Source: Bacteroidales bacterium
GTDB taxonomy: Bacteria > Bacteroidota > Bacteroidia > Bacteroidales > UBA932
DNA: 64,000 nt
Direction: 5' to 3'
NCBI GenBank assembly: GCA_016288055.1
Contig: JAEEXZ010000004.1
Coordinates: 1 to 64,000, forward strand
Shown here: piece by piece, positions 35,672-46,300 of the stretch
How the letters are laid out: every line of letters starts with the position of its first letter
Numbering within the stretch: position 1 is the stretch's first letter
Made by a program: the position numbers and the translations under genes
The notes under the pieces: model-generated
Told to the model about the DNA's origin: nothing
The model's input: the letters and a program-made list of their open reading frames with translations, nothing else
Databases searched by the model: none

Positions 35672-36834
35672 TTGACGGTCAGTTTGCCGCGGAAACGGAG
35701 AGAGGCGTCCTTGTAACGGATGCGAATCCGGGAACCGGGTAACAGTTCTGCTCCGGAAGGAATATCCGCAGACCACACGTGCGGGGATTTTGCACGGAGC
35801 ATGGGGATGAACAGCGGGTTGCCGGAACGGCGGCCCGTTATGGTTTTGTTGAACTCGTAGGTCTCCAGCACCTCGGGTGCAGGTTCGGCACGTCGCTGAA
35901 GTCCCACCCAGCCCCGATGGCCGGGCAGTTTCACCTCAACGTTTCCTTCCAGAGAACCGCCATACACATTCACCAGCAGGCGCGATCCGTCCACGATGGT
36001 GGCCGATGCCTTCACGGAAGCCGGTTCCCCTATCACTTTATAATCCAGCTTATAGGAGCCGTCCTTGAAATCTACTACATAATAGCAGCGGGGAGCGCCG
36101 CAGTTCTGCGTGGCGCAGGGGATGCCGTAGCGGTCCGGACGACCACGCCACCAGGAACCGCAGGCGGCGCCGGTCAGGACCTCTTCCACTTCCAGCCCGG
36201 CGGGAAACCGCAACATGCGCCGGGCCATGGTATGGGTATGGCCACACATCAACAGCATTTTCGGATGGCGGGAAAGGATGGTTTCCAGTGAATCCTGAGC
36301 CTTGAATTCATTGAACGGGATATGGGCGCAGAGTACAGCCAGACGGGCGGACGGCATGGCATCCAGTACATCCTTCAGCCAGGCTTTCTGGTCTTCACGG
36401 AAGCCGGCTTCATAATCGGCCTTTCCCTTCAGGCGTACGTCGTCCATCAGGATAAACTGCACGCCGGACAGCACGAAACTGGTGTCCGGCGTATGAATCA
36501 CCCTGGAGTAGCTGGCCATGTCGCGCGCCTTGCCGGTGCCCTTATAGACATCCCTGTCGTGATTGCCGGGCACGCAGGCCCAACTGTGCGGCAAGGAGTC
36601 CAGCGAAGCGCGGGTAGGGGCCAGAAGCTCCGGCTTGTCGTTCACCAGGTCTCCCAGAAAGATGGATAGTTTCACATCGGCCCTTTCCCGCAACTCCTTA
36701 TAGATGGAGAGGCGCGCATAGGTGAGTTCGGTCTCATTGTCCACCTGCGGGTCCCCCACAAACGCCACCCTCAGTTTCTGGGCAGAAACGGGCAGCGTCA
36801 GCGACAGGGCCAGAAGTGCGATCAATTTCTTCAT
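35668..36834 (-). CDS. Secreted calcineurin-like phosphoesterase
   Basis: A 388-residue exported protein (signal peptide residues 1-18, LPVSAQ). The dinuclear metal site is complete: GDPQVDN, GDLVND, GNHDRD, CAHIPFNE and CGHTHT in order. The C-terminal 120 residues resemble the beta-rich MetallophosC extension found with this family in Bacteroidetes. The phosphate ester it cleaves is unknown. It overlaps the M16 protease stop by ATGA and ends the SusCD-led operon. Confidence 0.85.
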   Translation of the reverse strand: MKKLIALLALSLTLPVSAQKLRVAFVGDPQVDNETELTYARLSIYKELRERADVKLSIFLGDLVNDKPELLAPTRASLDSLPHSWACVPGNHDRDVYKGTGKARDMASYSRVIHTPDTSFVLSGVQFILMDDVRLKGKADYEAGFREDQKAWLKDVLDAMPSARLAVLCAHIPFNEFKAQDSLETILSRHPKMLLMCGHTHTMARRMLRFPAGLEVEEVLTGAACGSWWRGRPDRYGIPCATQNCGAPRCYYVVDFKDGSYKLDYKVIGEPASVKASATIVDGSRLLVNVYGGSLEGNVEVKLPGHRGWVGLQRRAEPAPEVLETYEFNKTITGRRSGNPLFIPMLRAKSPHVWSADIPSGAELLPGSRIRIRYKDASLRFRGKLTVN

Positions 36835-39617
36835 TTCGATTCGGGATAAAATACGGCCTTCACCAGCGGCTGACGGATGATACCGGCAATACGTGCCGCG
36901 ATGCGCTCCGGTGTAAGGCTGTCAACCATTGCGGGATAGCGTCCGGGAAGCGTCCAGTCTTCCTCTCCGTAATAAACAGCGTCGCGGATGTAGGAAGCGT
37001 ACCAGGAACTCTTCTGCAGGTTCATGGCATGTTCCTTCTTCAGGTTGGCCCGGACGTCGGCCAGGGACTGAGCCATGCGGGAGGGCTCGGCCACGAGTTC
37101 CTGCATTACGCGGAGGCTTTCCCCGACCAGCAGTTCGGCGTCTTCTTCCTTGCAGGAGAACTGGATGCCGGTACGCTCCAGATAAGAGGGAAGCGCAGTG
37201 CTGGAGGAGGACACTCCCACGCTGTACACCTTTCCCATATCCTCGCGCAGACGGGCCATCAGGGCCGTGCGGAGCACCGCTTTCACGGCTCCCAGCTCCA
37301 TCTGGTTCTCCACATGCGACAGACCGGGGCGTTCTTCACTCTGGAAATACAGAGATACCAGCGTACGCTCTGTCCGGGAAGTATGGCGTACCAGGGACGT
37401 GTCCTTCTGCGGAATCACCCTGCCGGGAGCCACGCGTCCGGTGCAGGCCGGTCCGCCGGGAAGGGCGGCGAGATACCGTTCCACACAGGGACGGATTTCT
37501 TCGGGTTCCATATCTGCCGTTACCACGAACACATAGCCGTCGGCGCTGCCGTACAGCTGGTTGAAGACAGTCAGGAAGCGCTCCGGCTGCACCCGGGAAA
37601 GGATGAGCGAATCCGTCATCCGGGCATTCGTATAGTTGGAACCGTTCAGCAGCCAGCCCAGTTCGCGGGAGAACTCCTCCTCGGGATTGGGTTCCTTCGT
37701 GCGGTAGCCTTCCACGCTCTTCTGGATTAACAGGCGGGCATATTCCTCGTCCATGCGCGGCTGTGTCCAGCGCAGGTACAGAAGGCGGAACATCGTCTCC
37801 ATGTCCTCCTTCTCCGCCGATGCCAGGACGCCCGTACGGGAACCTGCGCCCACAAAGAGGGCCGATGCCGAACTGCCCGACAGGAAAAAGCGCAGCCCGT
37901 CGCGCGAGAAAGCGCCGGCACCGCTGCCCGGGACCACCTTGTCGGCAAAGATACCGTTATAGTAGTCCGCGGAATCCAGAGCTTCGAAACCGCCCGCCCT
38001 GCAGCCTGATATCCCCACTTTATTCCTGCTCAGGGCCGACTTCCTGTACAGCACGCGGGCGCCGTTGGACAGCGTCCAGTCCACCAGGCCCAGTTCGGGG
38101 AGGAATTGTTCTTTCACGATGCGGCCGGGGGTAGGGATTTCGCCCAGATCGGCCGGAATGTCCATCGCAATGCGATAGGGGCCGGTCTTCTTCGCGAAGG
38201 ACGTCCGGATGAGGGAGTCCAGTCCTCCGCACTCCCCGCGAAGGGATTCGGGGGCGCACAGGATGGCATGGAAAGCCCCCCGCGCGTAGATGTCTTGAAT
38301 AAAGGATACGAGCGAGAGCGAGTCCACCGTAGGCAGATACTTCTGCGTGAGCTCGTATTCCGTCCGGGGCAAAAGGAGGGCGTCGCCCACGTAAAAGGCG
38401 TTGTACACCTCTTCCATCAGCGAGGCCGATGCAGTACGGTTCTGCGGATGGGTCCGGTTCCGCGCCGCGAGCAGAAGGCTGCGCCGGACCTGCTCGATTT
38501 CGGTCTCCGTAAAGCCGTAGTCCAGAATCTGCCGGGCGGCGGCGAGGGCCTGGGCGATGCCATCGGCCACCTTTCCCCTTTGCAGCTGGACGGAGAGGTC
38601 GGTGACGTCGGTCACGCCCAGAAGGCCGGAAACACCCAGGCTCACGTCCTTGTAGGCCTTGCCTTCGAAGGACAGGCGGGAGAGGCGCTGCTTGCACAGG
38701 CGGTTGGCTACCGCGCGCAGCAGGTAGGTGCGATAATCGGCCTCGGTCACTACCGGGCGGCGAAAAGGGGCCTTCTGGAGGATGTCCAGTTCAATATCCG
38801 TGAGGGTGGAGTCGAAAACCGTCTTCACCTCGAAGTCCTTGTACGGAGGGATGCCGTACCGGGCGGGCTTCGGTCGACGGACATTCTTCATCGAGGAGAA
38901 ATGCTCCTTGATGCGGGCCTCCACCAGGTCCGGGTCCACATCTCCCACCACCGCGACGGCCATCAGGGAAGGCCGATACCAGCACTCGTAAAAGTCACGG
39001 ATGTCTTTCACCGTGCAATGCTGGATGACGGAAGTATCGCCGATGGTGCGGCGGAAAGTATAGCGGGAGTCTCCCAGCAACTCCTCCAGGAAAGCATCGC
39101 TGGCGGCCTGGCCGGCCTTGCGGCGCTGCAGACGTTCGGAAAGGATGACGCCTCTCTCCTTCTCCACCTGCAGGGAATCGATGGTGAGGCCTCTGGCCCA
39201 GTCCCTCAAAATAAGCAGCGTAGTGTCCACCAGGGCCGGATTATTGGACGGCAGCTGGAGCTTGTATACCGTTTCGCCGTAGGATGTGTGGGCGTTCAGG
39301 TCCTTGCCGAAGGAGGCGCCATGCCTCTCCAGCACACGGACTATACCATCCTCCGGAAAGTGTTCGGTCCCGTTGAAGGCCAGGTGCTCCAGGAAGTGGG
39401 CCAGGCCCCGCTGCCGGTCTTCTTCATACAGGGAGCCGGCCTTGACGAAGAGCCGATACACAGCTTCTCCTTTGGGAAAAGAATTGGGAAGGATGTAGTA
39501 GGTTAATCCGTTTTTTAGTTTTCCCACCCGCAGGGAGTCCCGCTGGGGAAGAGACTTTTGCCGCGCCGGTAAAGCCAGCGCGGCAAAAAGCAATACAAAA
39601 GTCAGTAAACGCTTCAA
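36831..39617 (-). CDS. M16-family zinc metalloprotease, secreted
   Basis: A 928-residue exported protease of the pitrilysin/PqqL type. The signal peptide is followed by RVGKLKNGLTYYILPN and the inverted zinc motif HFLEH (residues 74-78), with the third ligand region at VEKERGVILSE. Four half-domains are expected for this length; the second half lacks HxxEH, as is usual. It probably degrades peptides in the periplasm. It sits 11 bp after the propeller lipoprotein in the SusCD operon. Confidence 0.9.
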   Translation of the reverse strand: MKRLLTFVLLFAALALPARQKSLPQRDSLRVGKLKNGLTYYILPNSFPKGEAVYRLFVKAGSLYEEDRQRGLAHFLEHLAFNGTEHFPEDGIVRVLERHGASFGKDLNAHTSYGETVYKLQLPSNNPALVDTTLLILRDWARGLTIDSLQVEKERGVILSERLQRRKAGQAASDAFLEELLGDSRYTFRRTIGDTSVIQHCTVKDIRDFYECWYRPSLMAVAVVGDVDPDLVEARIKEHFSSMKNVRRPKPARYGIPPYKDFEVKTVFDSTLTDIELDILQKAPFRRPVVTEADYRTYLLRAVANRLCKQRLSRLSFEGKAYKDVSLGVSGLLGVTDVTDLSVQLQRGKVADGIAQALAAARQILDYGFTETEIEQVRRSLLLAARNRTHPQNRTASASLMEEVYNAFYVGDALLLPRTEYELTQKYLPTVDSLSLVSFIQDIYARGAFHAILCAPESLRGECGGLDSLIRTSFAKKTGPYRIAMDIPADLGEIPTPGRIVKEQFLPELGLVDWTLSNGARVLYRKSALSRNKVGISGCRAGGFEALDSADYYNGIFADKVVPGSGAGAFSRDGLRFFLSGSSASALFVGAGSRTGVLASAEKEDMETMFRLLYLRWTQPRMDEEYARLLIQKSVEGYRTKEPNPEEEFSRELGWLLNGSNYTNARMTDSLILSRVQPERFLTVFNQLYGSADGYVFVVTADMEPEEIRPCVERYLAALPGGPACTGRVAPGRVIPQKDTSLVRHTSRTERTLVSLYFQSEERPGLSHVENQMELGAVKAVLRTALMARLREDMGKVYSVGVSSSSTALPSYLERTGIQFSCKEEDAELLVGESLRVMQELVAEPSRMAQSLADVRANLKKEHAMNLQKSSWYASYIRDAVYYGEEDWTLPGRYPAMVDSLTPERIAARIAGIIRQPLVKAVFYPESK

Positions 39618-39628
39618 CGTAATATCGA

Positions 39629-41410
39629 CTATTCAAAGTTGTACATAACCAGCGCGTTGCCAGCTACCCAGGTCACGTAGCCCTTACCCTTTGAATCGAA
39701 CACGAAACTCAGATTCGGGTCGGCGGAATACTCTTCGCCGGGCAGGGCGACGGGAGCGGACCACTGCTTGGTCTCGGAATCGAAATAGACAACGTCAATC
39801 GTCTTGGGATTGGCATTTTCGTTGGGATAAGCCACGAAAGGTGTTCCATCCGGGGCCACGGCAATCTTGGAGTAGCAGCGGGAAGACAGGACATAGTCGA
39901 TGGTGGAGCCCACCTGGGACCAGGTCCCGTCGGCATTGTACTTCTCCACACGGTTATGATACTGCTCGTTATTCCCGGCATTGTCGCCGGTCAGCAGATA
40001 TACGGTTCCGTCAGGGGCTACGGTGATGTCAAAACCGACGGTGCTGGTCTGCGTTGCTCCTTCCCGAACGAAATTCTGGCGAAGTCCGGACCATTCCGTA
40101 CCGTTGAACTTCATCACGTTGTGGCCATAATTCACATTATCCAGCGCCTTACCGCGATTGATGCTGAACATATAGGCGTTGGAGCCATCTCCGGCCATTC
40201 TGATCTCATACGGACGCGGATTTCCAGTCAAGGCCTCGACGCCGCCGGTGGTCCAGGAAGTGCCATCCCAGTAACCAACAAACGTTTTATTGGAAACAAT
40301 CTGGCACACCAGCACCTTGTCATCCTTCATTGCCTGCAGATGAACCTTGCTGGTAGCGGCGGTCCCCACATTATCGCCCACATTGGACCAGGAGCCACCG
40401 GAATATTTCATTACTGTAGTAACGGCAGGGCTCACAGAAGTGTTTTTGTAAGCGACGAAAGGCGTGCCTTCGGGAGAAATGGTGAAATCGTATTCGCCAA
40501 GGCTAATCTTTTCACTGAAAGCCTCACCAATCATTTCCCAGGCGCCACTGACAAGTTTCATGGCGTACATTTTCTCGTCCTTTTCGGCATCCCTGAGGGA
40601 GGCGTCGGTCGGTTCAAAACGTTTGAAAGCCACGTAAGGGACATCATTGACGGGATTGATCAGAATGCGGGAACCGCCATGGACCCGGACGGCGTCAAAG
40701 CCAACGCCCTTGGTCCACTCGCCCTTCTGGCGGTTCAGCGTCACGGAATAGATGGCATTCACTGAGCCGTCCAGGTTAGTGACCACATAATCGACCGGAG
40801 CGGAGAAGTCGTTCACCGTCTCACCGCTGACCTGCTCCACACCGTTCACGGTAACCTTATTTCCGGCGCCAGTCGTAAAGGTGGCGGCAAGAGCGGTAAT
40901 ATCGGCCAGTTGAGGAACGGCCACAGCGATATCGGTACCGCTGATTACGCCTTCGATGGTCTTGGCAAAGGCCGTATTGTTCTCCACCTCAAAGGAGAAC
41001 GAGAGCAGGGACGGGTGCTTGTCAGGAGCCAGTGTCACGTTCACTTTATAGGAAACGGAATTCTCGCCCTTGGCATCCGTTACGACATAGGTCACTTCGG
41101 AAGAGAAATCGTTCGCTGTCTTTCCGCTGGTCTGAACGGTGCCGTTCACCTTGACGACATTTCCTTCAGCCACGGTATAGGTGGCGACGAGAGACGTCTT
41201 ATCCACATCGGGGAGAGCTACGCTTACGTTCGTTCCAGAAACAGTAGCAACATAATCTTCAGTGAGGACTGCGTTATCCGCAGCCTTGAAGCTAAAGGCG
41301 GTCAGGGAAGGAGCGTTGATGATTTCCTTCTTCTGACAGGAGACAGTGAGTGCAGCCACGCCCACCAGGGCGGCCGCAACTAACGAAAAACTTCTCGTTG
41401 ACATAAGCAT
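39629..41410 (-). CDS. Surface lipoprotein: two DUF5018-like repeats plus beta-propeller
   Basis: A 593-residue lipoprotein (lipobox TVSC). Residues about 36-128 and 132-226 are two tandem Ig-like repeats sharing a pattern (xLxAFSF, GTDxxVxVP, VTVNG, TxNDFSxxVxYVVT), as in DUF5018-type domains. Residues 235-593 form a propeller-like region with repeated PDGTPFVAY/VYLL blades. It follows SusCD and a small lipoprotein, the usual place for a surface binding protein. Ligand unknown. Start may be MSTRSF two codons later. Confidence 0.7.
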   Translation of the reverse strand: MLMSTRSFSLVAAALVGVAALTVSCQKKEIINAPSLTAFSFKAADNAVLTEDYVATVSGTNVSVALPDVDKTSLVATYTVAEGNVVKVNGTVQTSGKTANDFSSEVTYVVTDAKGENSVSYKVNVTLAPDKHPSLLSFSFEVENNTAFAKTIEGVISGTDIAVAVPQLADITALAATFTTGAGNKVTVNGVEQVSGETVNDFSAPVDYVVTNLDGSVNAIYSVTLNRQKGEWTKGVGFDAVRVHGGSRILINPVNDVPYVAFKRFEPTDASLRDAEKDEKMYAMKLVSGAWEMIGEAFSEKISLGEYDFTISPEGTPFVAYKNTSVSPAVTTVMKYSGGSWSNVGDNVGTAATSKVHLQAMKDDKVLVCQIVSNKTFVGYWDGTSWTTGGVEALTGNPRPYEIRMAGDGSNAYMFSINRGKALDNVNYGHNVMKFNGTEWSGLRQNFVREGATQTSTVGFDITVAPDGTVYLLTGDNAGNNEQYHNRVEKYNADGTWSQVGSTIDYVLSSRCYSKIAVAPDGTPFVAYPNENANPKTIDVVYFDSETKQWSAPVALPGEEYSADPNLSFVFDSKGKGYVTWVAGNALVMYNFE

Positions 41411-41425
41411 TCGTTTTATAAAGTG

Positions 41426-41893
41426 TTAAAGATTCTTCTTGGTAATGACCAGCTTGCTTCCCTTGGCTGCGGGTCCGGGATATCCCAGGGTAAACGTATC
41501 CGGCTGCGTCCCGGTCAGGGCGATGGTCAGTGTATTGTCTTTCGACTCGTCAATGGCGTGTTCCTTCCACTGGATACGGACAGGCATCCGCCAGATTCCC
41601 GGAAGGAACGAGACCGCGCGTCCCGCCGTCAGGACCGTGTAATCCACGCCTTCCGTCAAACCGTCACCACAGATGATGTCATACGACACCTCTATGGGCT
41701 CCGTGAAAGCGGGGCAGCTCAGGCGGATATAATATGTCGCGACGGCTTTTGAGTCGGCCCCAACAACGGCGACGTCGGTGCCGGTGGACGTCTCAATATA
41801 GACGAACGGTTCGTCAAAAAGCGGCAGCGGGTTCTTGGCGCATCCGGCCATCAGGACCGATGCGACGGCCACGATAAGATATTTCAGTTTCAT
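41426..41893 (-). CDS. Small SusCD-associated lipoprotein
   Basis: A 155-residue lipoprotein (lipobox LMAGC, Cys18) with a beta-rich Calx-beta/DUF4843-like pattern: VYIETSTGTDVAVVGADSK, YYIRLSCPAFTEPIEVSYDI and NTLTIALTG. Such proteins often follow SusD in Bacteroidetes loci and may help surface binding. It overlaps the SusD stop by ATGA and precedes the propeller lipoprotein by about 15 bp. Confidence 0.65.
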   Translation of the reverse strand: MKLKYLIVAVASVLMAGCAKNPLPLFDEPFVYIETSTGTDVAVVGADSKAVATYYIRLSCPAFTEPIEVSYDIICGDGLTEGVDYTVLTAGRAVSFLPGIWRMPVRIQWKEHAIDESKDNTLTIALTGTQPDTFTLGYPGPAAKGSKLVITKKNL

Positions 41894-43320
41894 AAGTCTG
41901 CGTTGCTTGTGGGATTCTGCTGGATATCAGGGTTGGCCTCCGTCTCGATGATGGGAATCTGGAGGACGAAACGATAGTCCGGATAGTTGATGGTAAGCAC
42001 CTGGGTATTGAAGCCGGAATCCCGTTTCAGAGCATCGTGCCGGCGGGTGATGTCATACAGGCGGTGTCCCTCGAAGCAAAGCTCTTTCATGCGCTCCTTG
42101 TCAATGAGTTCCATCAGCTGGTCCGCACCAGAATAGGAGAGCTGGACAGCCGTTTCCGAGATACCAAGCGCACGGGCTTCCAGCTTGCGGATATACCCTT
42201 CCGCTTCCTGCAGACGGTTCAGTTTACAGGCACTTTCGGCTGCAATCAGATACATCTCGGAAGCACGGAAAACCACGGGATCATAATGTTTCTCCTCATC
42301 AACGATATCCTCCGTGCAATAGAACTTCATGCAGATGTCCGAATAATGGGCGCCGTCCTTGGCGTCATAGCGGAAAAGACGGGCCCTCACATCCGATGCG
42401 TCGAACAGCGACTTCAGTTTCTGGGAAGGGCGGGCCGACGGATTGTCGTACTTATATAGCTTCTGAAGCGTATTTCCGGTCTGCTGATAGCCGTTAAGAC
42501 GGAAAATATCCTCTTCGGGGCTTCCCGCACGCGTGGTGAACATGGCAACATATTGATCACGCGGTGCCAAGGAGAAACGGCCGATCAGACCGGAAGCCAA
42601 CCTGTATGCCTCTTCATAGTCTCCCATGTAAAGACGGATGCGGGCTTCGAGAGCATCACAGGCATACGGGGATGCCTTATAACGGTCAAAGGTGTAGTTA
42701 TCCGTAAATAACTCCCGTGCAGACTGGATATCAGAAAGTATCTGCGCGTATGTGTCCTTCACGGAGGCGCGCACCATATGGTCTGTGATGGTAGGGATGG
42801 AGGTCATCAGGCCGATACCCCAATGGGATGCGTCGTTGGTAAAAGAGTAAGTCTGACCGTAAACGTTGCAAAGCTGGAAGAAGGTCAGTGCGCGGATAAA
42901 ATAGGCCTGAGCCAACGCGTTATCCACCAGTTCCTGGTTCTGTTCCCGAAGTTTCGGGGCCAGGGTCAGCATATAGTCCAGGTCCATTACGAGGTTGTAA
43001 CCGCGTTTCCAGATAACGCCTACCGGCGAGGTCTCTTCTTCAAAGGAGGAAGTAAACTCGTATTGCTTCCACCACTCGGTATTGGTGGCCGAAAGATACA
43101 GCAGGTCCCCTGTCACTTCCGGATAAGTAATCAGGTAGTGGTCATATAGGGAGTACAAAAGATTATAAGCTCCTCGGACAGCCGGGTCCACCGAATCGAT
43201 ATCGGAGAAGAAAGACGGGATATCACTCTTGCCAAGCTGTTCCACTTCCAGGAAATGACAGGAAACGAACAGGGACGACAGGGAAAATGTCAGGAGAAGG
43301 GTTTTGATAAACTTTTTCAT
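41890..43320 (-). CDS. RagB/SusD-family nutrient-binding lipoprotein
   Basis: A 476-residue surface lipoprotein that caps the SusC channel and binds ligand. The signal has lipobox FVSC; the mature protein begins HFLEVEQLGKSDIPSFFSDIDSVDPAVRGAYNLLYSLYD, and the family C-terminal half shows MYLIAAESACKLNRLQEAEGYIRKLEARALG and ELCFEGHRLYDITR. Start MKKFIK at 43320 is preferred over the upstream MHHS because aagagga, one of few good Shine-Dalgarno sequences here, lies 8 bases upstream. It starts 13 bp after susC. Confidence 0.9.
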   Translation of the reverse strand: MKKFIKTLLLTFSLSSLFVSCHFLEVEQLGKSDIPSFFSDIDSVDPAVRGAYNLLYSLYDHYLITYPEVTGDLLYLSATNTEWWKQYEFTSSFEEETSPVGVIWKRGYNLVMDLDYMLTLAPKLREQNQELVDNALAQAYFIRALTFFQLCNVYGQTYSFTNDASHWGIGLMTSIPTITDHMVRASVKDTYAQILSDIQSARELFTDNYTFDRYKASPYACDALEARIRLYMGDYEEAYRLASGLIGRFSLAPRDQYVAMFTTRAGSPEEDIFRLNGYQQTGNTLQKLYKYDNPSARPSQKLKSLFDASDVRARLFRYDAKDGAHYSDICMKFYCTEDIVDEEKHYDPVVFRASEMYLIAAESACKLNRLQEAEGYIRKLEARALGISETAVQLSYSGADQLMELIDKERMKELCFEGHRLYDITRRHDALKRDSGFNTQVLTINYPDYRFVLQIPIIETEANPDIQQNPTSNADL

Positions 43321-43333
43321 ATGGCAATTCCTC

Positions 43334-46300
43334 TTAGAATGATGCATTGAGACCCAGCGTGAAGTTCCGGTTTACGGGGAAACCGTTTGACAGCGTCTTG
43401 TAGGAATTGAGCGTACGGCTCTGGTCCGGCGTAAACAAATACACATTGTAACCGGTGAGCGAAAGGGAGAGGCTATCCATTTTGAGGCGGTCCAGCCACC
43501 TGCGGGGCAGTGTCCAGGTCAAGGTAAAAGTCGAGAGATTGAACTTGGTCATGCTGTATAGGAAGCGGGAGGAATTCATACCGGACTTGGTCGAGGTCTG
43601 GGACACCTTGGGGTAGGTAGCCACGTCTCCGGGCTCTCGCCAACGGTACAGGTAAGTCTCCACCGCCTGATTCCCCGACGTGATACTATAACCGTCATCG
43701 AAGTACCGCGATGCATAGGAAGGGAGGTCCCATCCGCCGATATTGTAGTTAATCTGGAAGGAGAAGGAAAGATTCTTCCAGGTGAAGGAGTTAACCAGGC
43801 CGCCATATACAACCGGCGTCCGGGACAACCCGGTAATCTGCCGGTTGTCATAAGAAAACGTCTTGGTCACATTCCCCTCTTTGTCATACCACATCGGCAT
43901 GCCGTCGGCCGGATCCACGCCGGCCCATTTCACCAGATACCAGGTATGGGAATCGTATCCGGGCGCGTAAAGGTACTCGTTGAAACCGGTGGTCATGTCC
44001 CCGTGCAGTTCCAGGATCTTGTTTTCGTTGTGAGTGGCATTGAGCGTCGTGGTCCAGGAAAAGTCGGAAGTCCTGATATTGTGACTGGTCAGGTTGAGTT
44101 CAAAACCGGTATTCTGCATGGAACCCACATTGGCATAGATACGGTCATCAGAAATCATACGGGAAACGTAGATTTTGCTGATCATATCCTTCGTCAGGTT
44201 GTGATAATACTCCACTTCACCTTCGAGTATCCCTCCCAGATTGAATGCCAGACCGACATTGCTCCTGTTCACGGTTTCCCAGGTCAGGCCCTCCGTAGGG
44301 ATAGCGGACAGGACGGCGCCAGCCGAATCTCCGTACGAATAGGAATTGGAGTATGTATAAGTTCCCGCCTTGTAGGAGTTATCCACACGGGAGTTACCGA
44401 CAATACCGAATGAGCCCTTGAGTTTAAGCATCTTGATCCAGTCCACATGGAAGAAAGGCTCCTTGTGGATATTCCAAGATCCACCCACAGACCAGAAATT
44501 GTTCCACTGCTGATAGATGCTGAAGCCGGAACTGCCGTCGCGTCGGAAATTGGCCGACAGGTAATAGCGGGAATTGTACGAATACTGTGTACGTGCGAAG
44601 TAGGACATGGTCCTGCTTATGTTATAGCTGGAGGAACCCTTCCGGGTGCTTTCATCGGCATACTGTATCTCGCGGACATTGTCGCTCATGAAACCGTTAC
44701 CCGAAGCAGAAGTAGATTTATTCAGGACTTCGTGCATTTCCAAACCGGCATAGGCCATGAGTTTATGTTTCCCGAAAGCTTTCTCGTAGGAGATCTTGTT
44801 CACGTTGGTCCAGTTGGTATAACTGGCTTCGTACTTGGAAGAGTAGCCGCGAGGCTGGCGACTGTCGTTTATGCCACTCAGCGTTTTGCGCGAATTGTAA
44901 ACGTCCTCGTGAGAATGCTGATAATCGATCTCAAAGGTACTGGTTACCTTCAAGCCCTTGATAATCTCCCAGTCCATATCCACGTTAAGGGTGGTCTTGA
45001 CGGATTTCTGGTTATTCTGATTATATTCCCTTTCCGGAAGTTTGTTCGCGTTGAATTTCTGCATTACCCACGTTCCCTTCACATCGTCCCAGACATTGTT
45101 ATAAAGACGATAGGTCTTCCCGTCCTCCAGATAAGGAGAAAAGATGGGCTGAATATCCAAATAGGTGTGCCCAATCTGGAACATGTCGTCATCCGTGAGG
45201 ATGGCGCCGAGGGACAGGCCCAGTTTGAAGTTATCACGCGGCGTGTAGGTATTGTTCATACGGACGTAATACCGTTCGCTCAGGTCCTCCTTCACGATAT
45301 TGGCATTCCGGTAATAGGACCCTGTCACGTAGGTTTTCGCCCGCTTGGTCCCGGTCGTGGCCGACAAGGAGGCATAGAGCGTGGACCCCGTGCCGATATA
45401 AGTATCAAACCAATCGGTAGAAGTCGTACTATAACTATTATAGTAGTTATCCTGATACGGGAAGTTGGAAAGGAGATTGCCCGCATTCGTCCAGGCTTCC
45501 TTTGCGACTTCCATGTACTGTTCGGCGTTCATCATCTTCACCATGGTGCTCTTGTCCGGCATGGAAACGCCAAAATTGAGCGTCGCGCTGAGCTTCAGGG
45601 GCTCGTTCCCAGCAGCACCTTTCTTGGTGGTCACAAGGATGACACCGCCGGCGGCATTGGCGCCGTAGATGGTGGTCTGGTCCGCATCCTTCAGAACCGT
45701 GATGCTCTCGATATCGTTCGGGTCCAGCATCCCCAGGGGCGAAACCGTCTGCGAGACGCCCGGCATCAGTCCGGTGGCGCCGCCGGTGTACATCGGCACG
45801 CCATCCACCACCCACAGGGGGGCGCTGGAGCCATACAGGGATGATTGACCGCGGATACGGACATTGAGGCGGTCGCGCGTATTGCCGCCGGAATCCGACG
45901 TGTTCTCCACGGACATGCCGGGGACAAGCCCCTCGAGCAGATTGTCCACGCGCGCCTTGGGCTTGTATTTCAGTTCACTGGAATTCACCTGGAAAGCGCT
46001 GCCCACCATGTCCTCCCTGCGCTGCTTGGTACCGTAAGCCCCTACGACCAGCGCGTTCTCCAGCACTTCTGCATCCTCTTCGAGCGTTACGGACACGAAA
46101 TGATCTCCACTGAGACGGTAATCCAGCGTCTTGTATCCCATGAAAGAAAACTGCAGCACGGACGTACCCGATGCCGCCAGAATGGTATAATTGCCATCCA
46201 CGTCGGTAATTGTCCCCTGCTTGTTGGCAGGAGCAACTACGGAGACACCCACGATGGGTTCTCCCTGCACGTCGGTCACCGTACCGGAAACCTTGAAGCC

